In this document: piece after piece, positions 27,479-35,611 of the stretch
Layout of the letters: the number at the start of each line of letters is the position of its first letter
Position numbering within the stretch: position 1 is the stretch's first letter
Assembly: GCA_003339605.1 (NCBI GenBank)
Contig: QOVW01000071.1
Coordinates: forward strand, 1 to 47,026
Direction: 5' to 3'
Origin: Spirobacillus cienkowskii
GTDB taxonomy: Bacteria > Bdellovibrionota_B > Oligoflexia > Silvanigrellales > Silvanigrellaceae
DNA: 47,026 nucleotides
Program-made: the position numbers and the translations under genes
Notes under the pieces: model-generated
Seen by the model: the letters and a program-made list of their open reading frames with translations, nothing else
Databases searched by the model: none
Told to the model about the DNA's origin: nothing

Positions 27479-27733
27479 TTAATGATCTGCAGGAGCTGCT
27501 TCAGATTTTTTTGCTTTTTTCTTACTTGCAGACTTGTCTTCTTTTTTCTTTTTATTTTCTGCCTTTTGTTTTTCTTCATGTTTTGGTTCAGGCATTGCTG
27601 CCGTAGTTGCAGCAGGTTTTGCCTCTGCTGTTGCAGTTGCAGCATCTGCAACAGGAATAGAAGCGTCTTCAGCAAATACAGATAAAGATCCCAAAGCAAC
27701 CAGTGAAGCCACGACAGTCGAAACCAATTTCAT
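27479..27733 (-). CDS. Small exported Lys/Ala-rich protein
   Basis: 84 residues from the ATG at 27733, chosen because TTGGAGGTTTTGGTT lies in front. The signal peptide is MKLVSTVVASLVALGSLSVFA, with a likely cut before EDAS. The mature part is low complexity: an Ala/Thr/Pro stretch (ADAATATAEAKPAAT), then a dense charged run of Lys and Glu, ending in SEAAPADH. It is presumably unstructured in the periplasm or outside the cell. No family function is known to me. The composition resembles histone-H1-like tails, but the signal peptide argues against a DNA role. Confidence 0.7.
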   Translation of the reverse strand: MKLVSTVVASLVALGSLSVFAEDASIPVADAATATAEAKPAATTAAMPEPKHEEKQKAENKKKKEDKSASKKKAKKSEAAPADH

Positions 27734-27786
27734 AACCAAAACCTCCAAAAAAATAATCCACTCGAAAATGAGTAGGCATTAAAAAA

Positions 27787-27808
27787 AGAGAGCAATATTT
27801 TGCTCTCT
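27787..27808 (-). terminator. Rho-independent terminator of tig
   Basis: AGAGAGCAA (27787-27795) and TTGCTCTCT (27800-27808) form a 9-bp stem with a 4-nt loop. On the minus strand it is followed by a run of seven T (27787-27781). It lies 42 bases after the tig stop codon. Confidence 0.85.
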
Positions 27809-27833
27809 TATATTAGCGGCAGAAGCAATGAAA

Positions 27834-27860
27834 TGCTTCAGTGCACCAGCTACACTGAAG
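27834..27860 (-). repeat. Inverted repeat at the 3' end of tig
   Basis: GCTTCAGTG and CACTGAAGC form a perfect 9-bp stem around CACCAGCTA, with the tig stop codon inside the structure. The outer GCTTC is shared with a second possible hairpin formed by GAAGCAAT and ATGCTTC just upstream on the plus strand. It may protect the mRNA 3' end. Confidence 0.45.
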
Positions 27861-29148
27861 CCAAATTTTCTACAGAGTAGTCAATTTGTGCAGTTTCAAG
27901 AATTTTGGCAATGACTTTTCGGATCATAACTTGCCCACGGAACTCATCATAAATTTGAGCACCAGCACGTTTTACAAGCTCACGAGGATCAATACGGTTT
28001 GCAACCGCAAAAGAAGACAAGTCTTTTAACATTTCGTCATCAGTCACAGAAATTCCTTCTTGACGTGCGATATGACCTAAAGCAAGGATCCCTTTGACTT
28101 GTTTTTGCGCCCATTCCTGGTATTCATAACGTACTGAGTCGTCTTTAGGATTGAGTTGTTCAGACTTACTAAGGGTACTGTTTTTTTCAGCAATAGCTTT
28201 GTCAATGGTGCTTTCAATCAAACTGTCTGCAACATCAAAAGAATTTTTTGCTAACACATAGTCAATCACTTGTTCAAATGCAGCATTAGATTTTGCATTT
28301 TCGTTGGTTTTTTGAATATTGTCTTTAATATTTTGACGCGCTTCATCCATTGTGGCAAAGCCCAAACGTTTTGCAAACTCATCATCAAGAACTAAAGGCT
28401 CAAGGGTTTCAACAGAGTTTAACGTTAAATGAAATTCTACTGTTTTTCCTTGTAAAGATGCGTCACGGTAATCTTCTGGATAAGTTACTGTAAAAGTTTT
28501 AGAATCATTAGATTTTAAACCTACAATAGCGTCTTCAAAACCTGGTAAACCTGCACCATTTAATTCAAATGTTTGCTCAGTTGCTTGTTTGTCTTTAATT
28601 TCTTGACCATCATGAAAAATTGAATAACTTACTTTTACAAAATCACCTTTTGCCGCAGCTCTACCAGACTCATCTTTGACAGTTTTGCCTAAAGCGCGTG
28701 AATAGCTATTCAATAATTTTTCGAGTTCTTCGTCATAGATAATGTCAAATTTTTTATCCATTTTTAATGGAATTTGTTGGTAATCTTTGATTTCAACATT
28801 TGGATTGATATCAACTGTAGCCGAAAATTGAAAATCATTATGCTCTTCAAATTGATTTTCAGGCTCAATATGCGGAAAGCTCACAATTTGAAAATCAACA
28901 TTTTTGGCAGCATCTGTATATGCCTTATTGATCACTTTATCTGCAGCTTTTTTAAGAATATCACCAAGATAAAATTTACGAATTAACGCTTGAGGAGCTT
29001 TGCCTTTACGAAATCCACGGATTTCTGCTGATTTTTGAATTTCTGAGGCGACTTCACTAAAAGCAGCTTGGATAGAAGTTGCAGGGACAGAAATTTTAAA
29101 TTTGCGACGAGTACTGTTAACTTCTTCAATAGTTGAGGAAAATGTCAT
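27850..29148 (-). CDS. tig: Trigger factor (ribosome-associated chaperone and prolyl isomerase)
   Basis: 432 residues in the usual three parts. The N-terminal ribosome-binding domain carries the signature GFRKGKAP at 45-52. The FKBP-like domain follows around residues 165-245 (GDFVKVSYSIFHDGQEI, GLPGFEDAIVGLKSNDSKTFTVTYPEDY). The C-terminal helical chaperone arms contain VIDYVLAKNSFDVADSLIE. Length matches E. coli Tig (432). It catches nascent chains at the ribosome exit tunnel. It is a single gene with its own terminator; clpP, often downstream of tig, is absent. Confidence 0.96.
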   Translation of the reverse strand: MTFSSTIEEVNSTRRKFKISVPATSIQAAFSEVASEIQKSAEIRGFRKGKAPQALIRKFYLGDILKKAADKVINKAYTDAAKNVDFQIVSFPHIEPENQFEEHNDFQFSATVDINPNVEIKDYQQIPLKMDKKFDIIYDEELEKLLNSYSRALGKTVKDESGRAAAKGDFVKVSYSIFHDGQEIKDKQATEQTFELNGAGLPGFEDAIVGLKSNDSKTFTVTYPEDYRDASLQGKTVEFHLTLNSVETLEPLVLDDEFAKRLGFATMDEARQNIKDNIQKTNENAKSNAAFEQVIDYVLAKNSFDVADSLIESTIDKAIAEKNSTLSKSEQLNPKDDSVRYEYQEWAQKQVKGILALGHIARQEGISVTDDEMLKDLSSFAVANRIDPRELVKRAGAQIYDEFRGQVMIRKVIAKILETAQIDYSVENLASV

Positions 29149-29210
29149 TTTTTGTTCCTACTTACGATGTGATCCCACAATAGGATGTTGCTCGAAAATT
29201 GCCAAGTCCG

Positions 29211-29251
29211 AAAAAAAAGATCGAAGCAAACGCTAATTGATTAGCTTCGAA
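29211..29251 (-). terminator. Terminator of the desaturase / UDG-like operon
   Basis: ATTAGC/GCTAAT closes around TG, and TTCGA/TCGAA extends the stem across a bulge (GCAAAC). On the minus strand the hairpin runs into a block of eight T (29218-29211). It follows the UDG-like gene by about 70 bases and precedes tig. Confidence 0.65.
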
Positions 29252-29319
29252 CAATTACTAAAGAGTGCCCCATTGGTCAATACTGAAGTATTAGGTTGCA
29301 CTTGGAATTTGAGGACTTT

Positions 29320-30000
29320 TTAACGCGAATGAGGAATTGCAACACTGAGTAAATCCCAGACCTGCTTGCGCCACTGCGGAAAATCTCTTAAATCTTGAAG
29401 ACTTGGAAGAAAAAACAATATAATTGGCATATTATCTCGGAACACAAAACGCAACTGCGTGTTCTCTTCAAATGGCTCTTGTACCAACAGAGGATCTAAG
29501 CACGATAACGCACGAAAAGCTTTTTGACCAAAACAGAGAATCATTTTAGGAGAGACTTGAGACAACTCCGGGGCAAGATTAGAGCGCGCACATGTTGTTA
29601 ATGCATTTAGCGGCAGCAACTTTGCTGGAACACATTTTAACGCAAAAGAAAAATGACATTGCGAAAAAATTTTTAGCTTATTCAATAAATTAATAGCAAT
29701 TGCCGAAAGTGGTGAACTGCTCGAAAAGACCTCTGAATTCTGTTCATCATTGACATCAGGAAAATCTGCTAACACAAAATAATCTCTTGGCTCATACTGT
29801 GTGGCCACAACAACACGCTTTCGACACTGTGCAAGCTCACAACGGTTACATGTAGACACCTGAGTTGTGGGAGGGAAGTTATCGACAATATGCGGTTGTG
29901 CAACTGGGAAGGAAGGGGTTGGAAATCTACCGACCCCTTCCATAAGATACGACATCATCTTAATTTTTACTTGTTGCTGAATTTTTTGCAAGTCACTCAT
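29320..30000 (-). CDS. Uracil-DNA glycosylase-like Fe-S protein with degenerate active site
   Basis: 226 residues with the layout of family 4/5 uracil-DNA glycosylases. Cysteines C51, C54, C123 and C137 fit the four ligands of the [4Fe-4S] cluster (CNRC near the N-terminus, LKCVP and TCARS). The helical segment SPKMILCFGQKAFRAL matches the family block iPKvivalGxxA. The catalytic GEAPG motif is replaced by ADFPD (about 79-83), and the HPS of motif 3 reads LPS (198-200), so normal uracil excision looks unlikely. The start overlaps the desaturase gene by 8 bases, implying coupled translation. Alternatively it is a repurposed DNA- or RNA-binding member of the fold. Confidence 0.65.
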   Translation of the reverse strand: MSDLQKIQQQVKIKMMSYLMEGVGRFPTPSFPVAQPHIVDNFPPTTQVSTCNRCELAQCRKRVVVATQYEPRDYFVLADFPDVNDEQNSEVFSSSSPLSAIAINLLNKLKIFSQCHFSFALKCVPAKLLPLNALTTCARSNLAPELSQVSPKMILCFGQKAFRALSCLDPLLVQEPFEENTQLRFVFRDNMPIILFFLPSLQDLRDFPQWRKQVWDLLSVAIPHSR

Positions 30001-30793
30001 GAATTTTACTTATTGGGGAAGACTGTGATACTTCAAATAACCTCTCAGCTACCGTTGTGCCAAGATCTTCCCTCCTTGGCAAGGCCTTTGTAAATTTTGT
30101 GATCACAATTTCCATTCGAGGAAAAAATTGGATACGATTTAAAATAGGATTTAACCACCCCGAAGTTATGCAATAGTATTTATTAAACGGTGGCGTGTGA
30201 TGAATATTATGATGATTAGGGTTTAATAAAATATGATATTTCTGTAAAAATTTTATTATTTTATTTGGATTAGAAGTATGCGACCATTTATGAATTTGAT
30301 TGGTAAAAAAAACAAAAAAAATCATCGAAAAAATAAAAAATACAAGAAATGAATTCAATTTTAATTCTGGCCCCACATTCATCAATAAACAAAGACTCAA
30401 AACAGGAATTCCTGCTAGAGCGCTTGCCGCATTTGTTTCTATAAAATCGTGACGCGTAATCGATGTGGGATCCACATGGTGTTCTCGGAATGGTCGAATA
30501 AGAGCTGGTCCAAGGATAGGAACATCAACAGATCCCCAAGTATCCCCAGCCCAATGGACGACACCAGCCAGAAAGTCGCTAAAAATCCAACCTAAAAATA
30601 ACGCGGGAACAAATAAAAACCATAGCTCAAAAGATAAAAATAAAATTTTTTTAAAAATTAATGTTATAAGGAGAAAAAAAAGAATTAATCCAACTATTTC
30701 TATAAATCTAAACCATTTTGGATATCCTTTTGCAAGATCTGTAGAATCAAGTTGAACCATTTCTTTGATTAAAATTTTATTTTGGTTATCCAT
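29993..30793 (-). CDS. carF: CarF/PEDS1 (TMEM189)-like plasmanylethanolamine desaturase
   Basis: 266 residues from the ATG at 30793, which has GGGGT seven bases upstream (a GTG at 30802 is the alternative). It carries the Kua/TMEM189 lipid desaturase pattern: two N-terminal membrane segments (about 30-46 and 52-70), VVHWAGDTWGS with H80, REHHVDP (93-99), a third and fourth hydrophobic stretch, then QIHKWSH (157-162) and NHHNIHH (183-189). The histidines would hold two irons. CarF in Myxococcus and human PEDS1 insert the vinyl-ether double bond that makes plasmalogens, using oxygen. It forms a two-gene unit with the UDG-like gene. The family call is firm, the substrate is inferred. Confidence 0.85.
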   Translation of the reverse strand: MDNQNKILIKEMVQLDSTDLAKGYPKWFRFIEIVGLILFFLLITLIFKKILFLSFELWFLFVPALFLGWIFSDFLAGVVHWAGDTWGSVDVPILGPALIRPFREHHVDPTSITRHDFIETNAASALAGIPVLSLCLLMNVGPELKLNSFLVFFIFSMIFFVFFTNQIHKWSHTSNPNKIIKFLQKYHILLNPNHHNIHHTPPFNKYYCITSGWLNPILNRIQFFPRMEIVITKFTKALPRREDLGTTVAERLFEVSQSSPISKIHE

Positions 30794-30871
30794 AATGAAC
30801 ACCCCAATCTAACAGAAAGAATGGACTAAATTTTAAATATGGTAACACAAAATGAACAAAAGTAACATTAA

Positions 30872-31363
30872 CTAAAGAATGCTTTTAAAAATCTTTAAAA
30901 CTTGATTGACATGTTCAGTCACTTTAACCTTGCGCCATTCGTAAACAACCTGTCCATTTGGATTTATTAAAAATGTAGAGCGCTCAATTCCCATATATTT
31001 TTTGCCGTACATTGATTTTTCTTTCCAAACACCAAAAGCTTCACACATTTCGCCTTTGTCGTCGGAAATTAAAGTAAAGGTTAGATCCTCTTTTTCAGCA
31101 AACTTAAGATGACTCTGACATGAATCTTTACTCACACCAAAGACATGACAATCTAATTCATTAAAATTTTTTAATTTTTTTTCAAAATCATTGGCCTCTA
31201 TCGTACAACCAGAAGTCATATCTTTGGGATAGAAATAAATAACGCTCCAATGTCCCAAAAAATCTTTTTCAGACAAAGACTTTGCATTAGAATCTAAAAC
31301 CTTAAATTTTTTTATTTTATAAGGCTTAAAAGACACCGTTTCGGTTTTTTTAGCGACTGGCAT
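30872..31363 (-). CDS. bcp: Peroxiredoxin (BCP/PrxQ family)
   Basis: 163 residues with a thioredoxin fold. The peroxidatic cysteine is C53 in DMTSGCTIEA, preceded by YFYPKD. Other family blocks are VFGVSKDSCQSHLKFAEK, LTFTLISDDKGEM, GIERSTFLINPNGQV and TEHVNQVLK. Many BCP proteins have a resolving Cys five residues after the first; here that position (58) is Asn, so resolution must use another cysteine (C72 or C82) or a second thiol. It reduces peroxides in the cytoplasm. It is 13 bases downstream of the RdgC-like gene's stop-to-start region and so probably cotranscribed with it. Confidence 0.92.
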   Translation of the reverse strand: MPVAKKTETVSFKPYKIKKFKVLDSNAKSLSEKDFLGHWSVIYFYPKDMTSGCTIEANDFEKKLKNFNELDCHVFGVSKDSCQSHLKFAEKEDLTFTLISDDKGEMCEAFGVWKEKSMYGKKYMGIERSTFLINPNGQVVYEWRKVKVTEHVNQVLKIFKSIL

Positions 31364-31376
31364 TATAATATCCTAA

Positions 31377-32075
31377 TTAAAATATGGAAGCATTTTCGTG
31401 CAGCGCAAATTCTTGTTTGTTTTTGCGTTTAGCGGTTCCGGTTAGAGAGATCGGTGATATATTTTGAAATACTTCGAGATCGCACGGCAAATTAAGAAGC
31501 AACGATTCAAAATCAAGCGATGCGGTGCCAGAGTTTAAAACAATTAAAGGCAATTCAAATGCCTCAGTAAACAGCTTTTCAAACTCTTCTACCACAGCTT
31601 GAGACGTAGACGTCAACCAAATGCAATTAGAATTTAAAAACCAAATGACTTCAACCAGCTTTACAGAAGGAAGAGTATTTTTTAACAATTCTTCCATAAT
31701 ACGGTCTCTTATGGTTTCTTTCATTTTTTTTCCAATTTTTCGGTTTACACCATTAGCGTCCACTTTATCATTTGCAAGGGCTTCAAACGCGGCACGAAGT
31801 TGTAGTTTTAGGTAAGTTGCTGGAATTTTCTTTTTATCCATTCTCATCCCAAATACAAAGGCTTGATCATAAATCAGTGCGTGAGGATTCTCAAAATTAG
31901 GCTCACCAGAAAAAGGATGACAAAAACCCGTTGCGCTTTCTCTTGCATCATCTAATACAAGAGGAGAGATGAATACCTTTTGTAATTTTTGCAAAATCCA
32001 TTGAATATTAACATCTTTAGAGGGTTTTAAAATTTGAAACCTCTTAATCGCAAAAGTTCCCGCGGCAATAGACAT
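31377..32075 (-). CDS. RdgC-like recombination-associated protein
   Basis: 232 residues. The middle matches the RdgC pattern: a KKKIPATYLKLQLRAAFEAL block, GVNRKIGKKMKETIRDRIMEELLKNTLP, then a strand VEVIWFLNSNCIWLTSTSQAVVEEFEKLFTEAF. RdgC forms a DNA-encircling ring and restrains RecA in E. coli. This copy is shorter than the roughly 300 residues of E. coli RdgC, lacking part of the C-terminal half. The ATG at 32075 has no clear SD. A terminator-like hairpin lies 36 bases upstream (32111-32131). Confidence 0.65.
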   Translation of the reverse strand: MSIAAGTFAIKRFQILKPSKDVNIQWILQKLQKVFISPLVLDDARESATGFCHPFSGEPNFENPHALIYDQAFVFGMRMDKKKIPATYLKLQLRAAFEALANDKVDANGVNRKIGKKMKETIRDRIMEELLKNTLPSVKLVEVIWFLNSNCIWLTSTSQAVVEEFEKLFTEAFELPLIVLNSGTASLDFESLLLNLPCDLEVFQNISPISLTGTAKRKNKQEFALHENASIF

Positions 32076-32449
32076 AAGAATAGACTCACATAAAATTGTT
32101 ACAAAAAATACACTCTGTAAAAATCAGAGTGACAGTAATTTACTACCAATTCATTAAAATTCAATCAAAAAATATTTTTATTTTTAAATAATGACTTTTT
32201 TTTAAATAAGCAAAAAATACTTTTTTATTTTATATTTATATTATAATAAATTATTAAAAAAAATTTAAAATTATATAAACAATAATTTAATATAGAAAAA
32301 ATTTTTAATATTATGAGAATATTGCAAAAACAAACAAATTAATTTAGGAAGAACTGAAATCCGTTTCAAAAAAACGGGGAAATATTAAATAAATCTATAC
32401 TTTTATATAAATACATATATTTAATTTTATTAAACGAAAAGGCCATTTT
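32076..32449. other. AT-rich gene-free stretch between divergent rdgC-like and collagenase genes
   Basis: 374 bases, almost entirely A and T between about 32150 and 32340. No open frame of note is present. It holds the leader hairpin at 32111-32131 and a second small inverted repeat, CCGTTT (32361-32366) with AAACGG (32372-32377), in front of the collagenase gene. Promoters for both divergent genes must lie here, but low complexity makes single -10/-35 calls unreliable. Confidence 0.6.
32111..32131 (-). terminator. Terminator-like hairpin in the leader of the RdgC-like gene
   Basis: CACTCTG and CAGAGTG form a perfect 7-bp stem with a 7-nt loop. On the minus strand it is followed by TATTTTTTG and then, 36 bases on, by the start codon of the RdgC-like gene. 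No minus-strand gene lies upstream, so this would be an attenuator rather than an end-of-gene terminator. Confidence 0.4.
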
Positions 32450-35400
32450 ATGAAAACTACTTTACTAAAAAAAATAGTAAAATTAAATCCAATTTTTTCA
32501 TTGTGTTTATTATCCAATCTTCATGCACAAACTTTACCAAATACCGTAAAAGCAGAAATTACGCAAAGCCATTCTGATTCCCTCGCTGTGTGCACAGCAA
32601 GCTTAATACAACTTAGCAATAAATCAGGAGATGAGTTTAATACTTTTTTAAGCGAACTCGATCCACAATGCTTTAATAAAATTGGTTTGATAGAAAAAAA
32701 AGTTCTAAAAAAGATTATCACTTCTGAGAAAATTTTATCAATTATAGACGCTTCAAAACTTCTGTTAGAAAACCTGAACGAAGCAAATCAAAAAAAATTA
32801 ACCAATTATGCAAAATACTTAAATACTTCAATAAAAATAAATAAACAACACATTGGTTTAATCTCTAACTTTCATAATCTTCAATCCCAAGTAAAAAGTA
32901 AAATTCATGACATAACATATAATTACGCTCATAAATTATTTAACAAAAATAGAACACCAGAACTCAAAGAACTCTCCCATGAAGTTTTTAGTCTTATTAA
33001 TAACTGGGAAACACAAAAAGAATCTCTTTCTTTAATAGAATATATTACAAATCCAACTAATCATTTATCAATGATAAACTCAGAAAATTCTTTATATGAT
33101 GCAATAATACCAATCCAAAATTCTATAAAAATCTATAATTATAAGGGAGATTTTTATAAAAACCATGAAAAAGAATTCAATAAAATATACAATTATATAA
33201 ATGATATTTTAAAAAATCTAGACTCTCAAAAAGACGAGAAAACGTATTCTAATTATATTTCTTTATTTGGAGAATACTTAAGATATTCAACTAAAAAAGA
33301 AGAAGTTATTGAAACTTTAAAATATATATTAAAAAATTCTACTAAATTCAGTGATTTACAAAGAAAAAAACCAAATCCAATTTGGATAGAAACTGTTAAC
33401 GTCCTTGAGGCATTCAATATTAGTCATCCTGGTAACTGTATTGAATATATTGATAAAAATGAACAAAATATCTGTGAAGCGAAATCTAAAACCAATGATG
33501 AGCTTTTTCAAAACGTACATTACTTTGAAGACGGACAAATTGCGATATATTCTTCTCTTTCTAGTGAAGAAACATTAAATTTATATCATTCGATGAAAAA
33601 TGTTGAAGCTGCATTTAAAACTATTTTAAAAAATATAACCCCATCTTATGGTTTTACACCAAAAAGACTGCAAATATTTATATTTCCAACTCGGGAAGAA
33701 TACTTAAAATATAAAAGCTTTCTCAATGATTTAAATCATGAAGAAGATGGTGGAATATATATCAATAGCAGAACTAGTATTTATATGTATAATCACGATA
33801 AATATCTTAAAGATTACTTGTTACACGAATTTGTGCACTTTTTAAGCTACCGCTACCTATTTTCAGAAAACTTTAATAATTCTTATATATCAAAATATTC
33901 AAAGTGGCTTACAGAGGGCCTTGCAGTATTTTTTGCTGGTGTAAATGAAAATCATTTTTTTTCTCCAAACAGCTTAACAAGAGATTCAATGATTCATAGT
34001 AATCTTAATATGATTCCAAACTTACAAGAAATTATTGATTCTTCAGTATACCATTCTTATACACACAGCTATGGACTAGTAAGCTACTTATTTCATAAAA
34101 ATCAAAGTTTATTTAATCAACTCATTAAAGCTGTTAAGGACAACGAATTAGATGAATATAAAAAAATATTAACCCAATTTGCCAAAAACAAAAAAGAAAA
34201 TAATAAATATAAAAAACACATAAAAAAATTACAAAAAGACTTAATTAATTTAAGCAATATAAATCATTATTCAAAAAATATATCAAAAAAACCTTTAAAA
34301 TTCTTTGATCAAAGTGAGTTTAATGATTTAGAAAAAGAAATAAATGACAATGGTCTTAAAAATACTAAATGCGAACTCACAGCAAGTATGTCAACTCACT
34401 CATCTATAGGTCGCTTTGTTTGTAAAGGAAAATTTACAAACAAAGATGATGTCTTGGAAGCTATCAGCATCTTAAAGGGTGTAAATAATAAATTTTTATC
34501 CACTTCTTTAACTTTTAAAGATGATGACTATTTCATTGAAGGTTCAATAGAAAATGTAAAATTTAAATCTTTATCAATTGATATTCAAAAAAGAATTATT
34601 GAAGATAGAAAGAATGAAAGAATTGTAACATTCAGAGGCTCAAATTCTCAAACATGTGCAACATTTGATTCTACTTGTGTGCATAGAGTTTATGACAACT
34701 CAAGACAAATTGATGCTGAAAAAAATTACGATATGAGCATAAAAGAACAAACTAAAACAGCAGAAATTAAACATTTTTCTCGAGGAACAATTGTTTATGA
34801 AAATACAGAAACTGCAAGCAATGAAAAAAATCCCGTATCAGCAACTTTAAACACTCAAGATAATAAAAGAATTTTTGATGATCAAGATAAAAATTATGAT
34901 GTTCATATAAAATTTATCAAACTTCTTAATTACGACGAAAGAATTTTTACTAAAAATATTTATGTAAACAATGAATTGAATTGTTTTTTATTAGTGCGTG
35001 ATATAAATTCACTTAATCGGGAATTATCAAGAGAATTTTTAAATTTTAATATAGAATTAGTTTCTTCAATAATGAGAGATTATCACTTTGAAATAGATAA
35101 CACCCAACTTCCCAAAAATGTTTATGCACAAATATTTCACAATAATACATTATGCTATATAGATGAAAATATTAAAAGCAAAGAAAAATACCCAATAAAA
35201 ATTAATGTAACAAAAAGAGACTTGCCAAAAGAAGCAATTACTATTTACGTTAATGATTTTGATAAAGATCCAAATATTGTTACAGAAAAAGATTTTGAAC
35301 ACACCAACACAACAGCTGAAGTCTCTTTAAATTTAAATGAAAATGGTTCTGTTCAAGGATGGATAAATTATCATTTGCCTCATATTTTAAATAGAAAAAA

Positions 35401-35596
35401 CAAATATAATTACCAAGTAATTAAAAATTCAAAATGTAATAATTATTTTAGAATTACAAATTATGGAGCTTTTAATTACGATAAAGAAGCAACAAGTACT
35501 TGTGCAAACTCAGATGAAATTATAATAGGAGTAACAGAAATAACTCCAGAAAAAGACAGAAGCTTTTTAAAAGTTAAACTTAATGTTAATTTTTAA
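32450..35596 (+). CDS. Secreted M9-type (collagenase-like) zinc metalloprotease
   Basis: 1048 residues. A signal peptide is clear (KKIVKLNPIFSLCLLSNLHAQ). The N-terminal 350 residues are helical, like the activator half of bacterial collagenases. The peptidase half has HEFVH at 459-463 (LLHEFVHFLSYRY) and the downstream third ligand E489 in WLTEGLAVFFAG, the gluzincin arrangement of family M9. The last 400 residues are rich in Asn, Lys and Asp and may hold binding or export modules; no repeats are obvious. It would digest collagen or similar proteins outside the cell. The gene is markedly more AT-rich than the core genes. AAAGGCCATTTT precedes the ATG. Confidence 0.82.
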   Translation: MKTTLLKKIVKLNPIFSLCLLSNLHAQTLPNTVKAEITQSHSDSLAVCTASLIQLSNKSGDEFNTFLSELDPQCFNKIGLIEKKVLKKIITSEKILSIIDASKLLLENLNEANQKKLTNYAKYLNTSIKINKQHIGLISNFHNLQSQVKSKIHDITYNYAHKLFNKNRTPELKELSHEVFSLINNWETQKESLSLIEYITNPTNHLSMINSENSLYDAIIPIQNSIKIYNYKGDFYKNHEKEFNKIYNYINDILKNLDSQKDEKTYSNYISLFGEYLRYSTKKEEVIETLKYILKNSTKFSDLQRKKPNPIWIETVNVLEAFNISHPGNCIEYIDKNEQNICEAKSKTNDELFQNVHYFEDGQIAIYSSLSSEETLNLYHSMKNVEAAFKTILKNITPSYGFTPKRLQIFIFPTREEYLKYKSFLNDLNHEEDGGIYINSRTSIYMYNHDKYLKDYLLHEFVHFLSYRYLFSENFNNSYISKYSKWLTEGLAVFFAGVNENHFFSPNSLTRDSMIHSNLNMIPNLQEIIDSSVYHSYTHSYGLVSYLFHKNQSLFNQLIKAVKDNELDEYKKILTQFAKNKKENNKYKKHIKKLQKDLINLSNINHYSKNISKKPLKFFDQSEFNDLEKEINDNGLKNTKCELTASMSTHSSIGRFVCKGKFTNKDDVLEAISILKGVNNKFLSTSLTFKDDDYFIEGSIENVKFKSLSIDIQKRIIEDRKNERIVTFRGSNSQTCATFDSTCVHRVYDNSRQIDAEKNYDMSIKEQTKTAEIKHFSRGTIVYENTETASNEKNPVSATLNTQDNKRIFDDQDKNYDVHIKFIKLLNYDERIFTKNIYVNNELNCFLLVRDINSLNRELSREFLNFNIELVSSIMRDYHFEIDNTQLPKNVYAQIFHNNTLCYIDENIKSKEKYPIKINVTKRDLPKEAITIYVNDFDKDPNIVTEKDFEHTNTTAEVSLNLNENGSVQGWINYHLPHILNRKNKYNYQVIKNSKCNNYFRITNYGAFNYDKEATSTCANSDEIIIGVTEITPEKDRSFLKVKLNVNF

Positions 35597-35611
35597 AAAC
35601 TTTCTCTCAAT

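Noticed and set aside
32140-32340. Origin of replication in the AT-rich stretch
   Set aside because: No DnaA boxes or iterons recognised and no dnaA, dnaN or rep gene nearby; low complexity alone is not enough.
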